From NCBI RefSeq assembly GCF_025996515.1, contig NZ_BLRH01000034.1, positions 1,240,001-1,304,000 of the forward strand: a DNA stretch of 64,000 nt. The letters run 5' to 3'. A program made the translations under genes and the position numbers. The stretch's first letter is position 1. Every line of letters begins with the position of its first letter. Below, in pieces: positions 58,035-64,000 of the stretch. The stretch comes from Rhizohabitans arisaemae (GTDB lineage: Bacteria; Actinomycetota; Actinomycetes; Streptosporangiales; Streptosporangiaceae). Below the pieces are notes generated by a model. That model saw nothing but the letters and a program-made list of their open reading frames with translations, did not search any database and was not told the origin of the DNA.

Positions 58035-61022
58035 GTGCGATTTGGTGTGCTGGGCCCGCTGGCGGTGTGGACCGCGGACGGGCGTCCCGTACGGGTCCCC
58101 GAGGTGAAGGTCCGCGCGCTCCTCGCCGACCTGCTCGTGCACGAGGGCCGCCCGGTCCCCGCCGACCGGCTCGCCTACGACCTGTGGGGCGACGACCCTC
58201 CCGGCAATCCCGTCAACACCTTGCAGACCAAGGTCTCCCAGCTGCGCCGCGCCCTGGGCGAGGACGGCCGTTCCCTGGTGCTCTTCCAACCGGCCGGGTA
58301 CGTGCTGCGCGCGGACGACGTGGACGCCCTCCACTTCACGGCCCTGCTCGACCGTGCCCGCGCCACCGAGGACCCGGCCGCGAAGGCCGCACTGCTGACG
58401 GATGCGCTCGCCCTGTGGCGCGGCCCCGCCTACGCCGATTTCCGCGACGAGGAGTTCGCCCGCGCCGCCGCCACCCGCCTGGAGGAGCGGCGGCTGACCG
58501 CGGTGGAGGAGCGGGCGGAGGTACGGCTGGCGCTCGGTGAACACGACGGCCTCGCCGACGAGCTGGGCGACGTGGTGGCCGCGTATCCGCTGCGTGAACG
58601 GCTGCGGGCCGCACACATGCGGGCGCTCTACCGCTCCGGGCGGCAGAACGACGCCTTGGCCGCCTATACGGACCTGCGGACGCTGCTCGACGAGGAGCTG
58701 GGGCTCTCGCCGGGGCCTGAGCTGGCCGAGCTGCACCAGGCCATCCTGCGGCAGGACCCGGAGCTGGCCACCGTGCCCCGCCTCGCGCACCCTCCCCCGT
58801 CTCCCGGCCCGGCCAGCCTCCCCGTACCCCTCACCGAGCTGGTCGGACGGCAGGACGACATCGAACGGGTGCGCGACCTGCTCGGCTCCGCCAGACTCGT
58901 CACCCTGACCGGGCCGGGCGGGGTCGGCAAGACCCGCCTGGCCCTGGCCTCCGCCGACGGACTCCCCTTCGCGGACGGCGTATGGCTGGTCGAACTCGCG
59001 GGCGCCTCGGTCCCGGCGGCCGGCTCCGGGGTGGGGGCGGTGGCCGAGGTGGTCGCCGCGGTCCTCGGAGTGCGTGACGAGACGGATTCCGCGGGCGGGG
59101 CACCCGAGGGCCTGCCGTACCGGCTGGCCGGCGGACTTCGGGAGCGGGAGCTGCTGCTGGTGCTCGACAACTGCGAGCACCTGGTCGAGCCGGCCGCCGA
59201 ACTCGCCGCCCTGCTGCTGCGGACCGCGCCCCGCCTCCGTGTCCTGGCCACCAGCCAGGAGCCGCTCGCCGTCCCCGGTGAGGCCGTGCACACGGTGGCG
59301 CCGCTCGCGCTCCCCGACGCCGTCCGCCTGTTCGCGGCCCGCGCCGCCGTCTCCCTCACGGCTGAGACCGCTCCCCACGTGGAGACGATCTGCGTCCGGC
59401 TCGACGGCCTGCCGCTGGCGCTGGAGCTGGCCGCGGCCCGCGTGCGTGCCCTCGGGGTGCGGGGTGTCGCCGAGAGGCTGGACGACCGGTTCCGGCTTCT
59501 GGCCGGCGCGAGCCGCGGCCTGCCCGCTCGCCAGCGGACGCTCCAAGCGATGATCGAGTGGAGCTGGGAGCAGCTCAACCCCGCCCAGCAGGCCGCCCTG
59601 TGCGCCCTCGCCGTCCACCCCGGCGGGTGTACGGCGGAGGCCGCCGAAGCGGTCGGCGTTGATTTCGACCTGCTGGATCAGCTGGTCAACCGTTCGATGG
59701 TGGTCGCGGAGCCGCCTCGGTACCGGCTGCTGGAGAGCATCGCGAGCTACTGCCTTTCGCGTCTCGACGGTGACGATCCGGCGTTCGAGCGCAGGGACGA
59801 CCACTACCTGGCTTTGGCCGAGCGGGCCGTACCGTACCTCACCGGACCCGCGCAGCGGGACTGGCTGCGGCGGCTCGACGACGAGGTGCTCAACCTGCGC
59901 GCCGTCGCCCCGTCCGCGCGTCTGGCGCGTGCTCTGGTCTGGTACTGGTATCTGCGCGGCAGGCACGGTGAGGGCCACCGCTACCTTGCCGCGGTGAGCC
60001 CGGGCTCGGCGTATGCCGCCGCGTTCGCCTTGCTGGCGGGGGCCGAGCGGGTCGAGGTGGCGGATTTTCCCGACGCCTGGTCGCGCTGGTTCGTGGCGCA
60101 TTCCCATTTACATCTGGGCGACGTCGCCTCCGCCGTACCGCTGCTCGACGAGGCCGAGGCCGGTTTCCGTGTGGCAGGCGACCCATGGGGGCAGGCGGCG
60201 GTGCTGGTGAGCCGGGCCAAGCTGGCCGTGTTCCACGGTGATCTCGGCGCCGCCGAGCGGGACGGCGCGGAGGGGCTGCGTCTGTTCACCGGGCTCGGCG
60301 ACGGGTGGGGACGGCTGCAGGCCACCGACCAGCTGGGTTACGCGGCGGAGATCGCCGGTGACCACGACCGGGCGGGGAGGCTGCACCGCGAGGCGCTGCG
60401 CATCGCCGAGGGGCTGGGGCTGTGGACCGATGTGTCCTACCGGCTGTCCAGCCTGGGTAGAATCGCGCTGCTCAACGGTGACCTCGCCGAGGCCGCGGAG
60501 TTCCACGAGCGGGGGCTGCGAGTGGCGACCGAGCAGTCGCACCGCTTCGCCGAGGAGTTCGCGCGGGTCGGCCTCGGGCTGGTCGCCCGCCGCACCGGAG
60601 ATCTGGACACCGCGGAACGTCTCTTCAACGAGTCCCTGGAGTGGAACCGCCGCCTCGCCGACTCCCGCGGGGTGCCGTTCTACGGCGTGACCCTCATCCT
60701 GGCCGAGCTCGGCTTCACGGCCGAGCTGCGCGGCGACGCCCCGCGGGCCAAGGCACTCCATCTCGAAGGGCTCGCCGCGGCCCGCGCGATCGGCGACCCC
60801 CGCTCCATCGCGCTGGCGGAGGAGGGGCTGGCGGGGGTCGCCGCGCTGGAAGGGGACCCGGAGGAGGCTGCGCGGTTGCTGGCGGCGGCGCAGGCCCGCC
60901 GGGAGTCGGTCGGGGCGCCGCTGCCGCCCGCGGAGCGAGGCGACGTCGACCGGATCAGGGCTTGCCTGCCGGGCGGGTCCCGACAGGTTGACGGGCTGGG
61001 CCGACCGGGTCCCGGAAGATGA
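58035..61022 (+). CDS. AfsR/SARP-family transcriptional regulator
   Basis: Large regulator of 995 residues. N-terminal OmpR-like winged helix (about 1-92; MRFGVLGPLAVWT, TLQTKVSQLRRALGE), bacterial activation domain (about 97-240), NB-ARC ATPase (about 260-520) with Walker A TGPGGVGKT near 293 and Walker B LLLVLDNCEH near 375, and a C-terminal TPR-like helical region (about 640-960) with LARRTGDLDTAERLFNES repeats. Family members activate secondary-metabolism or stress genes in response to ATP and partner binding. Its likely local target is the divergent oxidoreductase. The GTG at 58035 is preferred to the TTG at 58032, because RFGVLGPL is the family start. A truncated copy of its 5' end lies at 56653. 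Confidence 0.93.
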   Translation: MRFGVLGPLAVWTADGRPVRVPEVKVRALLADLLVHEGRPVPADRLAYDLWGDDPPGNPVNTLQTKVSQLRRALGEDGRSLVLFQPAGYVLRADDVDALHFTALLDRARATEDPAAKAALLTDALALWRGPAYADFRDEEFARAAATRLEERRLTAVEERAEVRLALGEHDGLADELGDVVAAYPLRERLRAAHMRALYRSGRQNDALAAYTDLRTLLDEELGLSPGPELAELHQAILRQDPELATVPRLAHPPPSPGPASLPVPLTELVGRQDDIERVRDLLGSARLVTLTGPGGVGKTRLALASADGLPFADGVWLVELAGASVPAAGSGVGAVAEVVAAVLGVRDETDSAGGAPEGLPYRLAGGLRERELLLVLDNCEHLVEPAAELAALLLRTAPRLRVLATSQEPLAVPGEAVHTVAPLALPDAVRLFAARAAVSLTAETAPHVETICVRLDGLPLALELAAARVRALGVRGVAERLDDRFRLLAGASRGLPARQRTLQAMIEWSWEQLNPAQQAALCALAVHPGGCTAEAAEAVGVDFDLLDQLVNRSMVVAEPPRYRLLESIASYCLSRLDGDDPAFERRDDHYLALAERAVPYLTGPAQRDWLRRLDDEVLNLRAVAPSARLARALVWYWYLRGRHGEGHRYLAAVSPGSAYAAAFALLAGAERVEVADFPDAWSRWFVAHSHLHLGDVASAVPLLDEAEAGFRVAGDPWGQAAVLVSRAKLAVFHGDLGAAERDGAEGLRLFTGLGDGWGRLQATDQLGYAAEIAGDHDRAGRLHREALRIAEGLGLWTDVSYRLSSLGRIALLNGDLAEAAEFHERGLRVATEQSHRFAEEFARVGLGLVARRTGDLDTAERLFNESLEWNRRLADSRGVPFYGVTLILAELGFTAELRGDAPRAKALHLEGLAAARAIGDPRSIALAEEGLAGVAALEGDPEEAARLLAAAQARRESVGAPLPPAERGDVDRIRACLPGGSRQVDGLGRPGPGR

Positions 61023-61115
61023 GCGGTTGGGTGAGGGCGGCGTCTTTCTGAGGAGGTTGCCGCCCTCGCGATCGGCTTGTCGTCTGTCAGGGCCTACCGA
61101 CCTTGGTGCCGCCTG

Positions 61116-61904
61116 TCACAGTGCGGCGCACTGGCCGGTTTTGGCGCCGTTGCCGTCGGCTCCGCCGACGTTGCCGCCGCCGGTGGGGGCGGGGACGTTG
61201 TCGACGCAGTTGATGTTGTCGTGGGAGACGTTGTTCGAGATCTCGGTGCCGCCGAGGTTCTTGCCGATGTCGAGGTTGTCGAGGGCGGTGTTGGAGACCA
61301 CGGAGACACCGCCCGAGTTGCTCTCGATCTTGATGCCGTCACCGGCCCGGTTGGACGCCACCGAGGTGGGGCCGCCGAAGTTCAGGGACACCGTGAGACC
61401 GCCGTTGGCCTCGGTGTTCCACACGAGCGCGCCGCCTTGGTTCTTCGTGACGAGGACACCGGCGTTGCCGGAGCCGACACGCCTGATGTCGGGGCGAACC
61501 GTGTTGTCGTAGACGTCCAGGCCGCCGAAGACGGACGAGTCGGCGATCGTGACGCCGCCGCCCTTGAACAGTTTGCTCTGGCCTTGGATGACGGTACCGG
61601 CGGTGATCGAGACGAACCGGTGCCGGTCGGAGAGGACTCCGCCGGCGACGTCGATGTCGGCGGCCAGCAGGGTGGAGCCGATGCCGACCTCCACGGCGCC
61701 CAGGATCGAGGTGCCGGTGAGGGTGCAGGTGGCGCCGGCCGGCACGACGAGTTTGCCGGGCACGGTGACCGCGCCGATGGGCGCGTTACACGTGGTGTCG
61801 GGGGCGAGGTAGGCCACGCGGGCCAAGGCGGCGGGGGCCGTTCCGGCGGACAGGGCGAGGACGGTGGTGGTGAGGAGGGACACGATGGCAGAGGTCTTCC
61901 TCAT
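61116..61904 (-). CDS. Secreted Asn/Gly-rich repetitive protein
   Basis: 262 residues. Signal peptide about 1-30 (IVSLLTTTVLALSAGTAPAA, then ALA). The mature protein repeats short beta-strand turns with Asn, Gly and Val (SNRAGDGIKIESNSGGVSVV, NTALDNLDIGKNLGGTEI), about 20 residues per turn, like a right-handed beta-helix. Cysteines occur only near the two ends (TCNAPIG, TCTLTG, NCVDN, QCAAL). No catalytic residues are recognised, so a structural or surface role is likely but unproven. The ATG at 61904 has GGAG eight bases before it. Confidence 0.78.
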   Translation of the reverse strand: MRKTSAIVSLLTTTVLALSAGTAPAALARVAYLAPDTTCNAPIGAVTVPGKLVVPAGATCTLTGTSILGAVEVGIGSTLLAADIDVAGGVLSDRHRFVSITAGTVIQGQSKLFKGGGVTIADSSVFGGLDVYDNTVRPDIRRVGSGNAGVLVTKNQGGALVWNTEANGGLTVSLNFGGPTSVASNRAGDGIKIESNSGGVSVVSNTALDNLDIGKNLGGTEISNNVSHDNINCVDNVPAPTGGGNVGGADGNGAKTGQCAAL

Positions 61905-62317
61905 GCGTACTCCAGGGGTGGAATGTGAGGAACGCCCCAGTTCGGGGCTGGAGGGAGGGCTGCTCTGCACCAAAAGTCACTTTCCCGGATGAGCAAATCA
62001 TGAGAAAGCGATTAAAGTCCTCTCATATCCGTTTTAGGACACAATTCATCATGCACACAAACCCTATATGTGCCACTCCTATTATTGACCATCATCAATA
62101 ATCACCAATCGGCAATTTTGTCGCCGTATCCTCCTGGTAGTTGGTAACGGCTGATCACAGCCGGCACCTACCTGACCGTCACGCGGGCGCTCCCGCTGCG
62201 GTGGGCCTTGGTCCGGCGGACCGAGGCCGCGGCCCTCCGTCCGCGACTCACCCCAGGTCATCCGCGACCTCGGCGCCCCGGCCGCACACCGCCATCCCGC
62301 AGGGGCGCCTCGCCAGG
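61905..62317. other. AT-rich upstream region of the secreted protein gene
   Basis: About 410 bp. The stretch 61985-62115 is strongly AT-rich (AGAAAGCGATTAAAGTCC, ACACAATTCATCATGC, TATTATTGACCATCATCAAT), like the blocks before the peptidase genes, and probably drives the secreted protein gene. The part after 62130 is GC-rich with no gene. Confidence 0.5.
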
Positions 62318-62773
62318 TCAGTGGTGGGAGCCGGCGATCTGGCGCGTGGTCACACTGATCCGGTTCCACGCGTTGATCGCGGCGATGGCCATCACCAGCA
62401 CGGCCAGCTCCTCCTCGGAGAATTGCCGGGCGGCCTCGTCCCAGACCCCGTCGGGCACGCCTTCCGGGTTGTCGGCCAGGCGCGTCGCCGCCTCGGTCAG
62501 CGCCAGGGCCGCCCTCTCCCGGTCGGAGAAGTACGGCGCCTCACGCCAGGCCGCCACCGCCCACAGCCGTTCGTTGCTCTCCCCCGCCTCATGCGCCTGA
62601 TGGGAGTGCATGTCCACGCAGAGGCCGCACCCGTTGATCTGGCTGGCCCGCAGTTTGATCAACTCCAGCAGGGCGTGCGGCACAACACCGTTCCCCAGGA
62701 ACTTCTCCATCGCGAGCATCGCCTGGGCCCCACCGGGGGCGAGCTTATAGATGTTGCTCATCCGAGCTTCCAT
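62318..62773 (-). CDS. AhpD-like carboxymuconolactone decarboxylase-family protein
   Basis: 151 residues with the AhpD core: ELIKLRASQINGCGLC then VDMHSHQA near residue 42-60, i.e. Glu, CxxC with the redox cysteines, and a histidine four residues on. Such proteins act as thiol-dependent peroxidases or disulfide reductants in the cytosol. The rest of the fold follows (FSDRERAALALTEAATRLAD, VMAIAAINAWNRIS). ATG at 62773 opens MEARMSNIYKL; ATG at 62761 is an alternative. It lies 74 bp after an Rrf2 regulator on the same strand, and both have a similar candidate operator. Confidence 0.9.
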   Translation of the reverse strand: MEARMSNIYKLAPGGAQAMLAMEKFLGNGVVPHALLELIKLRASQINGCGLCVDMHSHQAHEAGESNERLWAVAAWREAPYFSDRERAALALTEAATRLADNPEGVPDGVWDEAARQFSEEELAVLVMAIAAINAWNRISVTTRQIAGSHH

Positions 62774-62790
62774 GAGATTTCCTCTCTATT

Positions 62791-62810
62791 TCAGATATTA
62801 GATATCCAGA
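62791..62810 (-). promoter_or_regulatory. Candidate Rrf2 operator before the AhpD-like gene
   Basis: Minus-strand TCTGGATATCTAATATCTGA, 18 bp upstream of the ATG. It shares TCTGGA, TA and TATC at the same spacing with the site before the Rrf2 gene and contains GATAT-CTA-ATATC as an inverted repeat. Confidence 0.5.
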
Positions 62811-62847
62811 TTTTTCCGAAAAGGGACACCCCTCACCGTGAGATGTC

Positions 62848-63321
62848 CTACAGGTCGGCCAAACGGTCGCGGGTCACCGCGGGCGTGCGCGGGGACTGGC
62901 GTTCCACCTCGGCCTTGAGGTCGGCGAGCGTCCTCCCCGCCAGCTCCCGCCGCCAGGCGAGCTCGGCACGGCGCATCGTCTGCGACACGGCACACGCCTT
63001 GCCGTAGTCCACCCCCTCCTTGCCCCCAGGGCCGTGCCGGAGAATCTGCCGACAGCGAAAGGCCTCCTGCGGCCCCTCGATCGCGGTCACCACATCCAGC
63101 ACCGTGATGTCCCCGAGCCCCCGTGCCAGGCGGAAGCCGCCCCTCGGACCGGAGATCGAGACCACGATGCCCGCCCGCGCCAACGCCTGCAACTGCTTGT
63201 TCAGATACGCCGAGGGCAGGTCGTAGATCGCCGCCAGTTTGGCCGCCTTCACACTCTCCCCCGGCTCGGCCCAGGCCAGAACCAGGCAGCTGTGCAGCGC
63301 CCACTCCACACCCTCACTCAT
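62848..63321 (-). CDS. Rrf2-family transcriptional regulator
   Basis: 157 residues. Winged helix (about 1-80) with EWALHSCLVLAW, LPSAYLNKQLQALARAGIVV and SGPRGGFRLAR. The usual Fe-S cysteine loop (about 88-112) keeps only C90 (FRCRQILRHGPGG) and C110 (GKACAVS), with C12 elsewhere, so a standard three-cysteine cluster as in IscR or NsrR is not obvious; a redox switch through disulfide or a site with another ligand is possible. It lies just upstream of the AhpD-like gene. The ATG at 63321 was chosen over 63360 for fit to the family start. Confidence 0.88.
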   Translation of the reverse strand: MSEGVEWALHSCLVLAWAEPGESVKAAKLAAIYDLPSAYLNKQLQALARAGIVVSISGPRGGFRLARGLGDITVLDVVTAIEGPQEAFRCRQILRHGPGGKEGVDYGKACAVSQTMRRAELAWRRELAGRTLADLKAEVERQSPRTPAVTRDRLADL

Positions 63322-63330
63322 CTGCACATC

Positions 63331-63350
63331 CTGGATACTACACGTCCAGA
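63331..63350 (-). promoter_or_regulatory. Candidate autoregulatory operator of the Rrf2 gene
   Basis: Minus-strand TCTGGACGTGTAGTATCCAG, 10 bp before the ATG at 63321. TCTGGA and TCCAG are inverted; 12 of 20 positions match the site before the AhpD-like gene by eye. Confidence 0.5.
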
Positions 63351-63711
63351 ATATGCTCAAGCGACGCCGAACACGGCCGCGTGGTCGAAGCCGAGCAGGC
63401 GCGGCTGCACACCGGCGGCAGCGACGACGAATGGTGGGGCAGGGCAGGCATCAGACCCTCCAGGACCGGCATACGTCACGGAGCACCGGGATGCCGGGCA
63501 GCAGGCGGGCGACGTCATGAGCAGTCATGAGCACCATCCGACCGGACGCCCACGACAAAGCCGGGACAGCTGGATTTCGAACCGCAACACCAGAAAGGCC
63601 GCTAAGCTCCCACTCGCGGCATAAAACCCTTGTGTCCGCATTCCCTGGGTCACTTTAATTCTTCGTGTCGACCTAAGATGCTCCACCATTCCGGATCAAG
63701 GGGGATGAGAG
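63351..63711. other. Intergenic region, no gene seen
   Basis: About 360 bp between the Rrf2 gene and the XRE-type gene. GC is somewhat lower at 63600-63690 (AATTCTTCG, CTAAGATGC), a likely promoter for the XRE-type gene. Open frames look like chance. Confidence 0.45.
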
Positions 63712-64000
63712 GTGGGAAGAGCGTCGGCGGAAGATCTGGCCGAATTGCTTTCCGAGCTGAAGCAGCGCAGCGGCCGCAGTTACGAGGCGTTGGGGCGCCG
63801 CACCGGGTTGAGCCGATCCACGGTGCACCGATACTGCCGCGGCGAGATCGTGCCGGACACCTATGGAACGGTGGAGCGCATCGCCAAAGCGTGTGGTGCG
63901 AGCAAGGCCGAGCTGGACGAGCTGTACGGGCGCTGGGCGCACGCGATCGCCTCTCTGGAACACGGGGGTACGGGAACGCCGACGTTCACTCTGGCGCGAC
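63712..64000 (+). CDS. XRE-type helix-turn-helix protein, N-terminal part
   Basis: Ninety-six codons from a GTG at 63712, open to the window edge. The helix-turn-helix reads LAELLSELKQRSGRSYEALG and RRTGLSRSTVHRYCRGEIVP, followed by VERIAKACGASKAELDELYG, typical of actinobacterial XRE-type domains. In such genomes this domain often starts longer proteins with a WD40, NB-ARC or unknown C-terminal part, so the rest cannot be told. GGGGGATGAGAG just before the start serves as ribosome-binding region. Confidence 0.8.
   Translation, partial: MGRASAEDLAELLSELKQRSGRSYEALGRRTGLSRSTVHRYCRGEIVPDTYGTVERIAKACGASKAELDELYGRWAHAIASLEHGGTGTPTFTLAR

Noticed and set aside
57975-60107. Minus-strand open frame of 710 codons opposite the SARP gene
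   Set aside because: Gly/Arg/Gln-rich shadow of a gene with clear domains on the other strand.
1-64000. tRNA, rRNA, transposase or integrase genes
   Set aside because: I looked for cloverleaf ends, DDE/tyrosine-recombinase motifs and insertion-sequence termini and saw none.

Overview
The window is very GC-rich (about 72% by eye) and carries actinobacterial gene families: the GarA/FtsR/DUF151/MerR block, fused TrpEG, ThyX, DUF5685, DUF5925, PucR and AfsR/SARP regulators. It reads as a chromosomal segment of a filamentous actinomycete, most likely of the Streptosporangiaceae. That placement is inferred from gene content and protein likeness; there is no rRNA or tRNA gene here to confirm it.

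Layout. (1) 1-7200: housekeeping genes, all on the minus strand: the 5' end of gcvP behind a tandem glycine riboswitch, the signalling/division block garA - ftsR - DUF151 nuclease-like - MerR, and a CDP-alcohol phosphatidyltransferase overlapping a sugar nucleotidyltransferase/phosphomannomutase-like fusion. (2) 7200-16200: mixed metabolic genes (methyltransferase, enoyl-CoA hydratase, a class I amidotransferase-like protein without its cysteine, flavohaemoglobin-like protein, nucleotidyltransferase, MoaD/ThiS-like protein, thyX, an ABC exporter) and three copies of a palindromic repeat at 7.3-7.6 kb. (3) 16200-21100: amidohydrolase, fused anthranilate synthase trpEG behind a leader-peptide attenuator, and an ATP-grasp ligase. 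(4) 21400-33800: two-component system, membrane and secreted proteins, Asp-box protein, alanine-type aminotransferase, DUF5685 protein with a cysteine-rich tail, a pair of M16 peptidase subunits, DUF5925 AAA ATPase and a PH-domain membrane protein.

(5) 33800-52750 is the most striking part: five consecutive same-strand genes for secreted subtilisin-like (S8) peptidases of 1094-1123 residues, clearly paralogous. Four are preceded by an AT-rich block and then a conserved leader of almost constant length (219, 219, 221 and 219 bp to the ATG). The leader contains a conserved stem-loop with one pair that changes in a compensatory way. The fourth gene lacks it. The 3' flanks carry hairpin terminators, and those of genes 2 and 5 also carry a homologous palindromic repeat. 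Together they look like an amplified secreted-protease locus with a shared, apparently undescribed cis element.

(6) 53000-64000: a PucR regulator divergent from an SHMT-like PLP enzyme, a low-GC NYN-domain gene, a zinc-free MDR oxidoreductase divergent from a large AfsR/SARP regulator, a secreted protein, an AhpD-like/Rrf2 redox pair sharing a candidate operator, and the start of an XRE-type regulator. The oxidoreductase gene lies between its own intact promoter region and a decayed direct duplicate of it that retains both gene starts.

Starts were chosen by eye from ribosome-binding sites and family alignment in memory. No search or folding program was run.
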